Assembly (NCBI GenBank): GCA_964509425.1
Contig: CAZDWZ010000017.1
Coordinates: forward strand, 1 to 64,000
Direction: 5' to 3'
Source: CAZDWZ01 sp964509425
GTDB taxonomy: Bacteria; Bdellovibrionota_C; UBA2361; SZUA-149; CAZDWZ01
Length of the DNA stretch: 64,000 bases
Shown here: positions 7,003 through 16,064 of the stretch, piece by piece
Numbering within the stretch: the stretch's first letter is position 1
How the letters are laid out: each line of letters opens with the position of its first letter
Program-made: the position numbers and the translations under genes
The notes under the pieces: model-generated
Databases searched by the model: none
The model's input: the letters and a program-made list of their open reading frames with translations, nothing else
What the model was told of the DNA's origin: nothing

Positions 7003-7908
7003 CTACCCTCCGGGCGTTACTTGATGCAGGAAAAAACTCGGTTTAGTCATCGCTGGAACTATGAGTGTTTGCGCCGTCAGCATGTAAGCTCGGAGGGCAA
7101 ACGCATGTTCCCAGGTAAAGCAATTGGTACGTAGAATCGGAGGAATGAAGGGGCCTCCCTCAACATTGCAGTTCGAGGCGAAGAACCAGGGCCAAGCCGC
7201 GGCGAACTTGCCACGAAGCACAGCTTTAATATTTAGCCGACCGCCGTCGTTTGTTTTGATGCAACGCGGATTGTCTCCGCAATCGTAAGTGCCGTGGTCC
7301 GCCTCGTAAAAGTCAGCGCCCGGCGCGAGCTCGCGATACGAGACGTAAAACACGGGCACGCTGGGGATATTGGCAAAGATGGGCCGAACGGCACGGATAT
7401 ACTGCCCTTGCTCTTCCGAGCTGCAATCGCTTTCCAGATCGTTTGCGATAAGTAGGATGTCACCCGCACGGAGATGCGGTGCCACGGCGTGAAAGACTTC
7501 GGCCGCGTTCTCCTGAAGCGGGACAATAACCTCAGTGTGCCAGTCGCGAAGGCCTGCGCAGAAGTCTCGCGTGGACATTCCTGCCAGCGGTTCATGAGCT
7601 TGTAGGCGGCGATTCTTCCGGCCGGGTCCGTTCGTCAAATAGACCTGCAAAGCCGTCGGCATGCCGAGCGAGAGCGTCGTTTCGAGGCACTCCAGGTTCA
7701 TCCCGAACGTTCGCCAAAGCATCGGGAAGTTCGCTTCGCGGGCGCCTAGAAACGTGAAGAGCCAGGCATCGCAGTTCCAGTTCGCGGACGTGATGGCCAT
7801 CCCGTGCGGGCCGCGAATATTGAGGGGCAGAATGTCGAAGCCGGATTGTGCTCGGGCTTCTAGAACAACGCCGAAAAAAACCGCGAGGATGGCGAGGAGC
7901 TTAGTCAT
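7003..7908 (-). CDS. Exported phage protein of unknown function (301 aa)
   Basis: The ATG at 7908 overlaps the end of the upstream gene and begins a signal peptide (MTKLLAILAVFFGVV then LEARA). A TTG four codons earlier is possible but less likely. The mature protein has about eight Cys and segments such as GDILLIANDLESDC and VFYVSYRELAPG. These give an alternating beta/alpha pattern that could be a hydrolase-like fold of the SGNH or haloacid type, but I cannot find a diagnostic catalytic motif. It belongs to the cassette of exported late-operon proteins. Function unknown. Confidence 0.6.
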   Translation of the reverse strand: MTKLLAILAVFFGVVLEARAQSGFDILPLNIRGPHGMAITSANWNCDAWLFTFLGAREANFPMLWRTFGMNLECLETTLSLGMPTALQVYLTNGPGRKNRRLQAHEPLAGMSTRDFCAGLRDWHTEVIVPLQENAAEVFHAVAPHLRAGDILLIANDLESDCSSEEQGQYIRAVRPIFANIPSVPVFYVSYRELAPGADFYEADHGTYDCGDNPRCIKTNDGGRLNIKAVLRGKFAAAWPWFFASNCNVEGGPFIPPILRTNCFTWEHAFALRAYMLTAQTLIVPAMTKPSFFLHQVTPGG

Positions 7909-8335
7909 AGCAAAGCTCAACTTTGAGGTTGTAAATGGGGTCGGTTCCGCCGACGTTTACGGCCGCGCGAAAGTAGGGAAACGCGTTAATCGTCGTGTAA
8001 TTGGCGTCAATGAATTGCCGAGAATCGCCACCGTAACAGGCGCCGGTCGTGCATTGATCGGCTGAGAACAGGTTGCCGCAAATCGTCCCCGCCTTGTCCA
8101 TGCAGGTCTGAATCGCGACGTCCAGCGTCGGAGTGTCGCCGTCAACTTCGGTCGCAGTGAACACGCCGGTAAGCCGACTCGGTCGCGAATCTGCCGGGAT
8201 CTGGAATACGGTTCCGTTACCGTCGGCGTCCGTGGTCGCGTCTTGGAAGAGCGTATTGCAACGGCGGAGAACCTGCGCATCTGAAGGGAGAACCGACAGA
8301 ACGAGAATACAAGTGAGGAAAAAAGTGAGTTTCAT
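7901..8335 (-). CDS. Small exported phage protein (144 aa)
   Basis: It begins MKLTFFLTCILVLSVL followed by PSDAQ, a signal peptide. The mature part is about 125 residues, beta-rich and Cys-containing, with segments QIPADSRPSRLTGVF and YNLKVELCYD. It is the first gene of the exported cassette after the lytic transglycosylase, and its stop overlaps the next start. No family is recognised. The pattern resembles small beta-sandwich domains, which might decorate the virion or the cell surface. Confidence 0.6.
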   Translation of the reverse strand: MKLTFFLTCILVLSVLPSDAQVLRRCNTLFQDATTDADGNGTVFQIPADSRPSRLTGVFTATEVDGDTPTLDVAIQTCMDKAGTICGNLFSADQCTTGACYGGDSRQFIDANYTTINAFPYFRAAVNVGGTDPIYNLKVELCYD

Positions 8336-8392
8336 GATGGCAGGTCTCCGCGTTTTTCCAAACGATAGAGACTTGCCATCGTGGAATGTAAG

Positions 8393-8860
8393 CTAGGCGA
8401 GAAGGAGCCCGGCCGCTCCGGATTCCATGTGCCCCCGGATCAGCTTCGGATACCCCGGATTGATGCCGTTGTAGGTCTCAATCGCCTTGTCTTCGTCATC
8501 GGGGTGCAGGTCGAAACATTTTCGCAGCTTCTTGCAGCCGTAAAAGATAGAGTTCTGAGGGGTGAGCAACTCGGTCAGGTTCCCCGTGAATCCGAGTTCA
8601 CGCGCCGTTTGCCCTAACACCTGCATCGCACCCCAGCTGATTGCACGGCCCATTCGCTCCGTGGTCTCAGTGCAAATGCCTTGTGGTAGCCAGGTTCCGC
8701 CAAGACGATCCCGACTCTTCCCCTCGATGTGCTTCTTGAACCAGTCTTTCTCGAATCGCCATCGAACTGGATCCCCTGCCGATTCCTGGCAGATAATCGC
8801 TGCGACAATGAGAGGGTTGAGCTGGAAGTTGCGCGAGAAGCGAAGGATTAATTCTTTCAT
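8393..8860 (-). CDS. Lytic transglycosylase-like endolysin (155 aa)
   Basis: I take ATG 8860; the longer frame upstream is a shadow of the preceding gene. The protein has the soluble lytic transglycosylase layout: a catalytic Glu in CQESAGDP near residue 27, and then ISWGAMQVLGQTARELG, equivalent to the SLT 'GLMQ' motif. Near the C-terminus AIETYNGI matches the SLT 'AYNAG' motif. It cleaves the glycan backbone of peptidoglycan. It lacks a signal peptide, so it needs the holin-like protein downstream or acts as a virion-borne muramidase. Its position directly before the lysis genes favours endolysin. Confidence 0.75.
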   Translation of the reverse strand: MKELILRFSRNFQLNPLIVAAIICQESAGDPVRWRFEKDWFKKHIEGKSRDRLGGTWLPQGICTETTERMGRAISWGAMQVLGQTARELGFTGNLTELLTPQNSIFYGCKKLRKCFDLHPDDEDKAIETYNGINPGYPKLIRGHMESGAAGLLLA

Positions 8861-8897
8861 ACGCTCAGGAGAGCACTCCGCGCTCGCGCGCTGTAAG

Positions 8898-11800
8898 CTA
8901 CCGGCCCATGTTCTGCCTGATCTCTTCGAGGTCCGGGCGAGCCTTTGCCGGCAAGGATCGAATCTGCGCCGCGTTTGGATCCACGACTCGCTCGAAAGCT
9001 CGACCGATTGAAGCCGAGTTCGGTTCAAGTCCTTTCTCCATCATTTCAAGGATGAGCATTTGCGCGTCTTCCTCGCGACCTTCAGCGAACGCTTTCCCGA
9101 TACGGAGATTATAGTAGTCGTTATCCCGCGTGCCCTGCGCGGCAAGGTCGGCGCTGTGCCGCTCTTCGTAAGCTTCGGCAACCGGCTGCGGTGTCCATCC
9201 GCCGGCGAGTGCTAGCAGATCGGCCGTACTAGGATCATCGAGGAGCACATTCCCTCGCGCATCCTTAAGGCTCCCCTCCATGTAAGCCCGAAGCGCTTTC
9301 GAGGGTCCGCGCAGCGCACGAGGCGCAATCGTCTCGGCTGCGATCCACGGTTCGTCTTGCTTGTAGATGTCGTATGCCTTTCTCCATCGAGGGCCGATGA
9401 GAGGAAGGTTGTCGTACACTGGACCGCCAAGAGTGCGGGCTAGGCTCTGCTCTACCCCTCGGTCGACTTGCGGGATTAGCTCGCCGAGTCCGACCGCTCC
9501 GGACATGTTGATGCCTGCGAGCGTTGGAGTTCCGTAGAGCGCAGCGTTAGCTTCTGTCGGTTTTTGCACGAACCTACGAAACGCCCGAATGGGATCAAAT
9601 CCGACACCCTCTGCAAGGTAGCGGAGTTCCCTTACTCCCGGCACCGCGGTGACACCGCCCAGCATTATCATCGCGCCAATGCTCGCGGCGGCAACGGGCC
9701 AGTCTTGGCGATTCGTATGCTTCCGAATGAAGTGCATATAGTTCGCCAGGAAGGGCTTGAACTGAAGCGCCACGCGGCCGACGGGATTTCGCATCGCCTT
9801 AGGCATATTCGCCTGCGACTGATCGAACTGCGTTTCTAGCATGAAGTTTTCTGAAAAATCGTAGAGCTCCGTGCCCTTCAACCCTTTCGATTGGCCGATC
9901 TTGTAACCGACTGTCATTGCGTGCACTCGGTTCGCCTCTTCCGCCACCTTGAACAGAAACATGAAATCAAATCTTTTTGGACCCTTATAGCCGCGCTGCA
10001 ATCGGGAAAGTTCCGTAACGGCTTGTGCTTCCAACGTGCCGCGCGCGATTGCGTGATCCAGAAAGGAATGGAGCTCGTTACCGTGCTTCAATTTCCAAGA
10101 TTGGCCTTTCGACTCTGGGTTCTTCAGCAATCCGCGCGTTAACTTATGAGGACGTTCCGCTCTCGAATATAGGTAACTCCAGGTCGACTTTTCAGATGAA
10201 GCCCAAATGCGACCGGCTTTGAACGGATTCACGTAAGCGAGCGATTTCGGATAAGTCGTCGTAACGCTTTGGGTTAGGTTTGTTGTGGCGGAAGACGGTA
10301 CACCGGCCAGCACCCAAGCGTTTGAGAAACGTAGAAGCGTTGAAGCAATTTGATCGGCAGGAGCGTCGAGGAAGTCCACATACTCATCAATTCGCCGCCG
10401 AATATGGTTTTGGTCACCGGTGACTTTGTCTCGCGCATCTTTGAACTTCGGTGCAAACTGCTTCTTTGCGGAATACCGAGAAAGCCCAAGTACGTAATCG
10501 GCGATCGAAGTGTCGATATTCGTATTATACCCAGGGGTCAACGATGCTTCGATGAGATGCTTACCAAACCCTTGTCGCAAAGGACCTTTGCCGGGATTGA
10601 ATCCGACAACGTCAGCGCTCACGTCAAGATCCCGCAAGTCTTGCGATGGACGCTCGATTGCTTCAACAACCCGTCCATCACCGATCTTGTCTTGAGCTCG
10701 CTTTGCGCGTGCCGCTTCGCCGCGAGTATTGAAGAACTCTCGGTACAGGGTCTTTCCGTTCGCGTCCTTTGAGACGACATCGAAGTTTTTGCCGAAGCGG
10801 GAGAATGGAACGTAACGCTGCTTCCGGAGCGACTGTACGTATTCCTTAACGTTCTGCTCGTATTCGGCCCGCTTCTCCGGGGCTTTGATTGCTTGAGCGT
10901 CCGCAAGTAATCCTGCTTCGAGATGATTCAAGGCTACATCCATACCGCCGCGAACGGAAGCGTAGGCTTTAATCTCAGCATCATTCAACCCAGCCCCGCG
11001 AAGACGTTCTTCCGTCATTGGCGGCGGCGCCTTACCGACACGGATGGCGGCAGCGGCGTTCTCCCGGTCAGATGCAAGCACTCTATTGACGCGACTTCGA
11101 TCCCGCAACGCCCAGTAATCCTTGAGCCTGGTATGGACGTCATGCGAAATAAACGCCTCGGTCGCTACTCTGTCGCGGCCAATGTCATAAGCTTCGCGAA
11201 ATGCAGGGAATTTCTCTGCATCTGCACTCGGCAATCTCCGTTGCTCGCGAAGCGTGCCCATTCCCGGCACGCGAACGCGGCCTACGTATCCTTGGAAATA
11301 CCGCTCGGAAGGTGAACCACGCTGCACTTCGTCCGCTCGGAAAGGCGAGATAGCTTCCATGACGTTATCGAACGCGTTCCGGAACGGGGTGATGTCGATA
11401 GATCCACGTTCGTCGGCGACAAGTCCCGGCTTTGGCTCAGGCTTGGGAGGTGCGGGTTCGCTCTGAAGTGGTTTCGGAAAGGTTTCGGCGGCAGGTTTTG
11501 CACCGGTCTTTTGGTAAACATCCACCTTTTTGCGAAACGCTGCACGGTCTGCATCCGCCCGGGTATCCTTCGCTGTGGATATTTCTCCCTCCGTTCGCGC
11601 TCTGTACGCAGATGCAGAATCAATCTGAGGTACATCAGGAGCGATAGGAGGCTCAGAGCCAAGGATAGTTGGTCCATCTGGTAGTCGATCTTTGGGTGTA
11701 TAAACTGTTTCTGGCAGCGGATACTGCGTAACTTGCTGCGTCGGCGTCGCCTGATCCGCGCGAATGGTCGGCGTGTAACCGATTCGCTTCGTGTCAGGTA

Positions 11801-12821
11801 ACTCGATTGGCGCTCCGGATGGCGCTCCGAAGTCCATCGGGATCGCTTCTGGCGGCGCAGGAAGTGCTAAACGTTGCTCCGGTGCAGGCAATTGTGGTGG
11901 CATTTGCGTGTCAGTGACACCACTTTGCACGTCAACTTGCGCAAAGTTACCATCTTCGCCACGCAAGTAAGCGGCAAGATCATCCAAACTGTCAGTATCA
12001 ACGCGTGTCGGTACGCCACTTTTGCGCGAAACTATGTCAGCAGCAGGGCCTAAGAGCGCAGCGGATGCCACGTTAAGCACCGCATCTTGCGCCAAGTTTT
12101 CCTTAACATCCTGCCAAGAATGGTCTTCGGCGCCACTTGCTTGCTCTGTGATAAGCCTTGTACCCGTGCCAACCGGTGTCGTAAGCAGGTTCGCACCTGC
12201 ACCGCGCGCACTTCTGCCCAGCATGGACATGCCCGGACCCATCATTTTATCGAGAGAAAACTTACCGAGAAGCGCGTTAATCCCTGCCTGGAACGTCGAA
12301 GCCTGCGCGGCGTCCAGAGGTTCAACCTCTTTCTGGCGTAACCCTTGGTAAACGTCCCCGAAATTGCGAAGCGCTTCCTCAGCAAGGAACGGCGCTGAAG
12401 CCCCTCCGCTTAGAAGGAGCGAGCCTACGGCAGGAATCGAATTCCCCGCGAGTTCATAGGCCATCCGAGCCTTTCCCGCGCGTGGGATGTCATACATCTT
12501 ATCGAGCTCGCCCAAGACGTAGTTCGAGCTGTTTACGATTTCGCTTCCGGCCGGATACCCGGGGATATATAGCCCGGTGTTTTCTTCAAGGGCTTGTAGA
12601 CCTCCGCCGGCCGCGCGGGCAATACGAGCTGGTACGGAGAGCGTTGCCGCTTTGGCATAGTCAGCGCCACGACTGAGAAGGCCTGATAAGTCCCAACCCT
12701 CGTCTTCCTCCTCCGGAGGCGGCGCAGGTTGAGCGTCATCATATTCGATCTCATCGACCTCGGGATCGACATCGTATATTTGCTCACCGGTATCGGCGTC
12801 GAAGTATGCGTATTCTGCCAT
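8898..12821 (-). CDS. Giant virion protein, probable internal/ejection protein (1307 aa)
   Basis: The protein has an acidic, Pro-rich N-terminus (residues 1-45), then a Gly/Ala-rich, membrane-active-looking region (about 50-260). A proline-rich linker (about 300-470) and a long helical region follow, and near residue 1000 the motif GRVALQFKPFLANYMH with adjacent hydrophobic helices. That last motif is characteristic of very large phage proteins with 'large polyvalent protein' domains that are packaged and ejected with DNA. It sits at the end of the virion module, after several Ala/Gly-rich proteins. An internal virion protein role is inferred from size, composition and position; no enzymatic motif was found. 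Confidence 0.65.
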   Translation of the reverse strand: MAEYAYFDADTGEQIYDVDPEVDEIEYDDAQPAPPPEEEDEGWDLSGLLSRGADYAKAATLSVPARIARAAGGGLQALEENTGLYIPGYPAGSEIVNSSNYVLGELDKMYDIPRAGKARMAYELAGNSIPAVGSLLLSGGASAPFLAEEALRNFGDVYQGLRQKEVEPLDAAQASTFQAGINALLGKFSLDKMMGPGMSMLGRSARGAGANLLTTPVGTGTRLITEQASGAEDHSWQDVKENLAQDAVLNVASAALLGPAADIVSRKSGVPTRVDTDSLDDLAAYLRGEDGNFAQVDVQSGVTDTQMPPQLPAPEQRLALPAPPEAIPMDFGAPSGAPIELPDTKRIGYTPTIRADQATPTQQVTQYPLPETVYTPKDRLPDGPTILGSEPPIAPDVPQIDSASAYRARTEGEISTAKDTRADADRAAFRKKVDVYQKTGAKPAAETFPKPLQSEPAPPKPEPKPGLVADERGSIDITPFRNAFDNVMEAISPFRADEVQRGSPSERYFQGYVGRVRVPGMGTLREQRRLPSADAEKFPAFREAYDIGRDRVATEAFISHDVHTRLKDYWALRDRSRVNRVLASDRENAAAAIRVGKAPPPMTEERLRGAGLNDAEIKAYASVRGGMDVALNHLEAGLLADAQAIKAPEKRAEYEQNVKEYVQSLRKQRYVPFSRFGKNFDVVSKDANGKTLYREFFNTRGEAARAKRAQDKIGDGRVVEAIERPSQDLRDLDVSADVVGFNPGKGPLRQGFGKHLIEASLTPGYNTNIDTSIADYVLGLSRYSAKKQFAPKFKDARDKVTGDQNHIRRRIDEYVDFLDAPADQIASTLLRFSNAWVLAGVPSSATTNLTQSVTTTYPKSLAYVNPFKAGRIWASSEKSTWSYLYSRAERPHKLTRGLLKNPESKGQSWKLKHGNELHSFLDHAIARGTLEAQAVTELSRLQRGYKGPKRFDFMFLFKVAEEANRVHAMTVGYKIGQSKGLKGTELYDFSENFMLETQFDQSQANMPKAMRNPVGRVALQFKPFLANYMHFIRKHTNRQDWPVAAASIGAMIMLGGVTAVPGVRELRYLAEGVGFDPIRAFRRFVQKPTEANAALYGTPTLAGINMSGAVGLGELIPQVDRGVEQSLARTLGGPVYDNLPLIGPRWRKAYDIYKQDEPWIAAETIAPRALRGPSKALRAYMEGSLKDARGNVLLDDPSTADLLALAGGWTPQPVAEAYEERHSADLAAQGTRDNDYYNLRIGKAFAEGREEDAQMLILEMMEKGLEPNSASIGRAFERVVDPNAAQIRSLPAKARPDLEEIRQNMGR

Positions 12822-12855
12822 TTGATTTCTCAGAGGTTTTGGATAGGATGAGCAT

Positions 12856-13140
12856 ATGAAAACTCAATTCTGTAAGCTGTTTCTTTCCTTGCTACTGCCG
12901 AGCCTTGCCGGATGCATGGGGCATGTCACAACTTTCACGGGAGCTGATGGCACACCTTGGCATTCCGTTAAGTGTAATAGTCGTGAATTATGTCTTAGTA
13001 GCGCCGGCAAGAAATGCCCAAGCGGATACACGGTGAAGGACACGAACGAAACGACATCATACTCAAGCTTCAACGATCCGGTTTTCGGCGTGCAGACGAG
13101 CGAAACTAAGACCCAAACATTCACTTTTGCTTGCAAATGA
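12856..13140 (+). CDS. Moron-like lipoprotein (94 aa)
   Basis: It begins MKTQFCKLFLSLLLPSLAGC, a lipoprotein signal with the lipidated Cys at residue 20. The mature chain holds four further Cys in a W..VKC...ELCL..A..KCPSGY arrangement, like a family of small proteobacterial lipoproteins. AGGA lies seven bases before ATG. It is transcribed rightward between two leftward virion genes, so it is an independent insert. A prophage-encoded lipoprotein is often a lysogenic-conversion or superinfection-exclusion factor, but that role is inference. A weak TTGATT/TAGGAT pair upstream is too close to ATG to trust. Confidence 0.7.
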   Translation: MKTQFCKLFLSLLLPSLAGCMGHVTTFTGADGTPWHSVKCNSRELCLSSAGKKCPSGYTVKDTNETTSYSSFNDPVFGVQTSETKTQTFTFACK

Positions 13141-13412
13141 ATATGAAAAGTTTAGCGTTATTTTTACTACTTCTCCCGACATCCGCGATGGCGGACGAAA
13201 ACTCAGAAGGACGAAGTGGAGTTTCCGTCTGGCTGGAAAGCAGAGAACGCGAACGAGCAGAAGAAGAACAGCGTTCTAAAGAGCTGTGGAGAGACATTGA
13301 CGAATCGCTCTACCGCCAACAAATGATCGATGAAGCGCAAAAGTCTCGGCGGGCCATGGAAAATATCGCTGACGAACTTGAGCGGATCCGAACTGACGAA
13401 GAAAGCCGCTGA
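13137..13412 (+). CDS. Moron-like periplasmic coiled-coil protein (91 aa)
   Basis: The ATG overlaps the lipoprotein stop (ATGA), so the two are co-translated. A signal peptide (MNMKSLALFLLLLPT then SAMA) is followed by about 70 residues rich in Glu, Arg and Gln with heptad spacing, a soluble coiled coil in the periplasm. It ends three bases before the convergent virion gene and no terminator is visible between them. It probably works with the lipoprotein, for example as an exclusion pair, but no homologue is recognised. Confidence 0.65.
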   Translation: MNMKSLALFLLLLPTSAMADENSEGRSGVSVWLESRERERAEEEQRSKELWRDIDESLYRQQMIDEAQKSRRAMENIADELERIRTDEESR

Positions 13413-13414
13413 CA

Positions 13415-14218
13415 CTAACCCATTCGCTTTCCGATCACTCGTCGCTTTTTTGGCGGTGGCGCATTTCGCGAACCGAAGTTTCCAAGCGCATTGTATGCAT
13501 CGGAAATCACCCGCTCGGCTTCACTAAGAAAGCCAGGTCCGGATGGCGCTTTAGGTGCCGCAGCGGCGGCCTGCTTCTTCTTTTGCCCCATCTGAATCTG
13601 ACGCTTCAGCGGATCGCTCGTGAGCTCTTCATAGCCCTGAGTGAGAAGAGCAAATTCCTCCTCAGGCGTACGAATAATGCGCGTGACAGTCGCACCTTCA
13701 GGCGTAACGTACTGCACCACCTTGCCCTTTGGACCCTCCTTTGGAGCATCTGGAGAGCGATAGATAACGCGCGCCGATCCATCCTTCGTTATCTCGACAA
13801 GATCGCCGCCGGCAGACCGAATATCACGCTTACCGGCAGCATCGCGCGCGGCTTTCTCACGTTCAAGTGCTTGCTTAGATCTATTCTCAGCCTGTTTTAG
13901 TGCACCTTCAACATCACCTGTGCGAAGCAAATGACCCAAAAGTTCTTCATCTAGTTTAGCTTCATTACCCACGCGCACTAAATCGGGATCGCCACGAAGG
14001 ATTTCGAGAAGTTCCTGATCTTCTTTTCGTTTCTTTGCCTTCGTCGCAGCGGCCTCCTCCGCCTCCCGAAGCTTCTGCGCGTTCATTTGCGAAGCTTGGA
14101 CCTGCCCGCCCACCTCCTCGAACGTCTTGAATTGAGGCTTAAACATCCAGTCAGGCATGTCGTTGAAGACATCGACCTTGAACGGTTCGTATGAAAGCCA
14201 ATTATCGCGCGCTGCCAT
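13415..14218 (-). CDS. Phage virion-associated protein, helical (267 aa)
   Basis: It starts five bases after the stop of the upstream gene. Residues 40-140 are a long charged helix rich in Ala, Glu and Lys. Residues 150-185 form a small beta domain (ITKDGSARVIYRSPDAP; VVQYVTPEGATVTRII). The C-terminus is Lys/Ala/Pro-rich and ends in basic residues (PPPKKRRVIGKRMG). It has no signal peptide. Its place within the run of putative ejection proteins suggests an internal virion component. It was probably next to the giant protein until the moron pair was inserted. Confidence 0.55.
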   Translation of the reverse strand: MAARDNWLSYEPFKVDVFNDMPDWMFKPQFKTFEEVGGQVQASQMNAQKLREAEEAAATKAKKRKEDQELLEILRGDPDLVRVGNEAKLDEELLGHLLRTGDVEGALKQAENRSKQALEREKAARDAAGKRDIRSAGGDLVEITKDGSARVIYRSPDAPKEGPKGKVVQYVTPEGATVTRIIRTPEEEFALLTQGYEELTSDPLKRQIQMGQKKKQAAAAAPKAPSGPGFLSEAERVISDAYNALGNFGSRNAPPPKKRRVIGKRMG

Positions 14219-14223
14219 AATGT

Positions 14224-15012
14224 TTACTGGAGAAGGTAGTTAAATAACGTGCTCGCAAGCTGCCCGTATCCGGCGCTGTTTCCGGCGTTAGCGAGAATCT
14301 GCGCCTGTGACGACGTGCTTGTATTCGGCCGCGAAGGGAAAATTGGAAGCGGCGCTTGTGGTGCAACGGCTCCTCCCCCGCCGCCGCCTCCGCCACCACC
14401 GGCACCCATGCCAGCGGCGTTACCAAGCGCACGCTCGAGTGCGGCCCATTGTTCAACCGTCGCTGGCACATCGCCCGGATTGTATTGACCAAGAAGCATC
14501 TCAAGAGTTCTGAACGTATCGTCACGGCTACGGAAATCGGTGTCTTGACGCCGAGTCGCTTCACGCTCAAGCATGTCTCCAAGCCGATCCGCTTCATGCG
14601 ACCGCGCCGTTTCTCGCTTCGCGTCTTCCTCCGCCGTGAGCTGATTAATCGCCTTCATCCGCTGTTCGTCCGCGTATCCGGAACCAAGCTGACCATTCGC
14701 GGCGAACCGTCGATCGAGCGCATTGATGGCCTCGTTCTTTCGCCATTCATACATCGGCGAAGGCGTGACGCCGTCAGACTTCAGGTTTCCGAAAAGCGAC
14801 TTTTGGTAAAACTCTTTCGTCGCCGGATCCGCGACAGGAACAGGAGCGGCCTTAGGAATCATCGGCTGCACAGGCGCGGGCGCAGGAACCGTCGGAGTCG
14901 GCGCGAGTTGCTTCGGCTTTGTGCGCACGACTGGCTTTTGCGCAGAGTAAATCAGCCCGGGCCGTCCAGGATTGCGGTAGATACCAGGGGAAGCGCGTTC
15001 GGTTACTGCCAT
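14224..15012 (-). CDS. Phage structural protein with polyglycine tract (262 aa)
   Basis: The ATG at 15012 shares a base with the upstream stop (TGATG). An in-frame GTG one codon earlier is also possible. The N-terminal 75 residues are Pro/Lys-rich and disordered. The middle (80-185) is a charged helical region with many Arg/Glu/Gln, and near residue 200 there is a run of about ten glycines followed by a short, Asn/Ser/Ala-rich tail. Its neighbour at 16064-16552 also carries a glycine run, so these may be flexible, partly unfolded proteins that pass through the portal during DNA ejection. Confidence 0.55.
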   Translation of the reverse strand: MAVTERASPGIYRNPGRPGLIYSAQKPVVRTKPKQLAPTPTVPAPAPVQPMIPKAAPVPVADPATKEFYQKSLFGNLKSDGVTPSPMYEWRKNEAINALDRRFAANGQLGSGYADEQRMKAINQLTAEEDAKRETARSHEADRLGDMLEREATRRQDTDFRSRDDTFRTLEMLLGQYNPGDVPATVEQWAALERALGNAAGMGAGGGGGGGGGGAVAPQAPLPIFPSRPNTSTSSQAQILANAGNSAGYGQLASTLFNYLLQ

Positions 15013-16064
15013 CACTGCACCATGTAAGGTCTAGCTTTCGGGATCATCGCCTGCATAGGTTGCTTTGGCTTCGGCGCGTAAGCCTGCGGGAACTTTACCG
15101 CGGCCGGATTGGACGCCGGAATCATGCCAGCTTGCATCGGAGTCGAAGGCTTAGGCATCGGTTGAGGCGAACCGGCGGGCTTGAACCGGCTCCAATCCAC
15201 TTTCACTTCCCCGCGGCCCTCGGACACCGTACCTTGCTTCAGCGCTTCGTCAGCGACTTTAAGGCGTTCATCGAGCGATTTCTTAAACCACTCGGGATCG
15301 TTCTTCGCGAACGTCGAGAAGTTCACGATATCGTGCGCGCGGAGATCTGCGACGTTCCGGCTTTTGTTAAACTTGTTGTTGACCCAATTGCCTTTCGAGT
15401 CGAAGCCGATGTAATCGCCGCCGAAGTCCTTCCGCTCCATCTCATCGAAAGTGCGGCCACGGGTCGGCATCGAATCGATCAGGTTTTGCGGAATGTAGGT
15501 TCCACCCTTTACCAATCGATCAATGTTGTCCTTCTCCGTCTTCCACCGATTCTTATCAAAGAACTTCTTCTTGATCGGATTGTAGGCAAACGACGCGCCG
15601 AACGTTGGGAGAGCCAGCGCGATTTGCTGCATCGTGCTGAGGTCTCCGCCCTTCAACACGTTCTTCGCCCCCTTGAACTGTTGATACCCGGTGTATGCTC
15701 CCGCGGCTAAGCCAGCTGCGCCAAGAAGCGAACCGGTAGCGCCTCCGAGATATCCGGAGTTCGCTGCGGCAGTCGTTGTTCCACCATTGCCAATGATGGG
15801 CATTCCTTCAAGCGCACCGCTATACGCGTTCCCGTACGCTGCCATTCCACCATCGGCGGCGCCGCCTAGAAAACCAGCGCCGGTGTTGTAAAGGTTGTAG
15901 GCGTCGAGCGCTGACGATACAGGATCGAATGATGAAGATGGCGATGACGGCGCCTCAACTTGCGAGCCGTCCGTTTGAAGCAGGGCGAGCTCGTAAGGAC
16001 TCAGGTTCCGGGGAGGCATCGAAATGCGAGGCGGGTAGCGATAATCGAGGCTCGAGTATTCCAT
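15012..16064 (-). CDS. Phage structural/ejection-type protein (350 aa)
   Basis: The ATG at 16064 shares a base with the upstream stop (TAATG) and has GGGGGTG before it, so I prefer it to the frame's earlier start at 16112. Residues 60-160 are Gly/Ala-rich with a hydrophobic glycine-zipper stretch (ATGSLLGAAGLAAGAYTG). Residues 160-270 contain a more globular charged domain, and the C-terminal 60 residues repeat Pro-Met-Lys-rich motifs (PMPKPSTPMQAGMIP). This composition, with a membrane-active segment, suits an internal virion protein that helps form a channel. Confidence 0.55.
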   Translation of the reverse strand: MEYSSLDYRYPPRISMPPRNLSPYELALLQTDGSQVEAPSSPSSSFDPVSSALDAYNLYNTGAGFLGGAADGGMAAYGNAYSGALEGMPIIGNGGTTTAAANSGYLGGATGSLLGAAGLAAGAYTGYQQFKGAKNVLKGGDLSTMQQIALALPTFGASFAYNPIKKKFFDKNRWKTEKDNIDRLVKGGTYIPQNLIDSMPTRGRTFDEMERKDFGGDYIGFDSKGNWVNNKFNKSRNVADLRAHDIVNFSTFAKNDPEWFKKSLDERLKVADEALKQGTVSEGRGEVKVDWSRFKPAGSPQPMPKPSTPMQAGMIPASNPAAVKFPQAYAPKPKQPMQAMIPKARPYMVQ

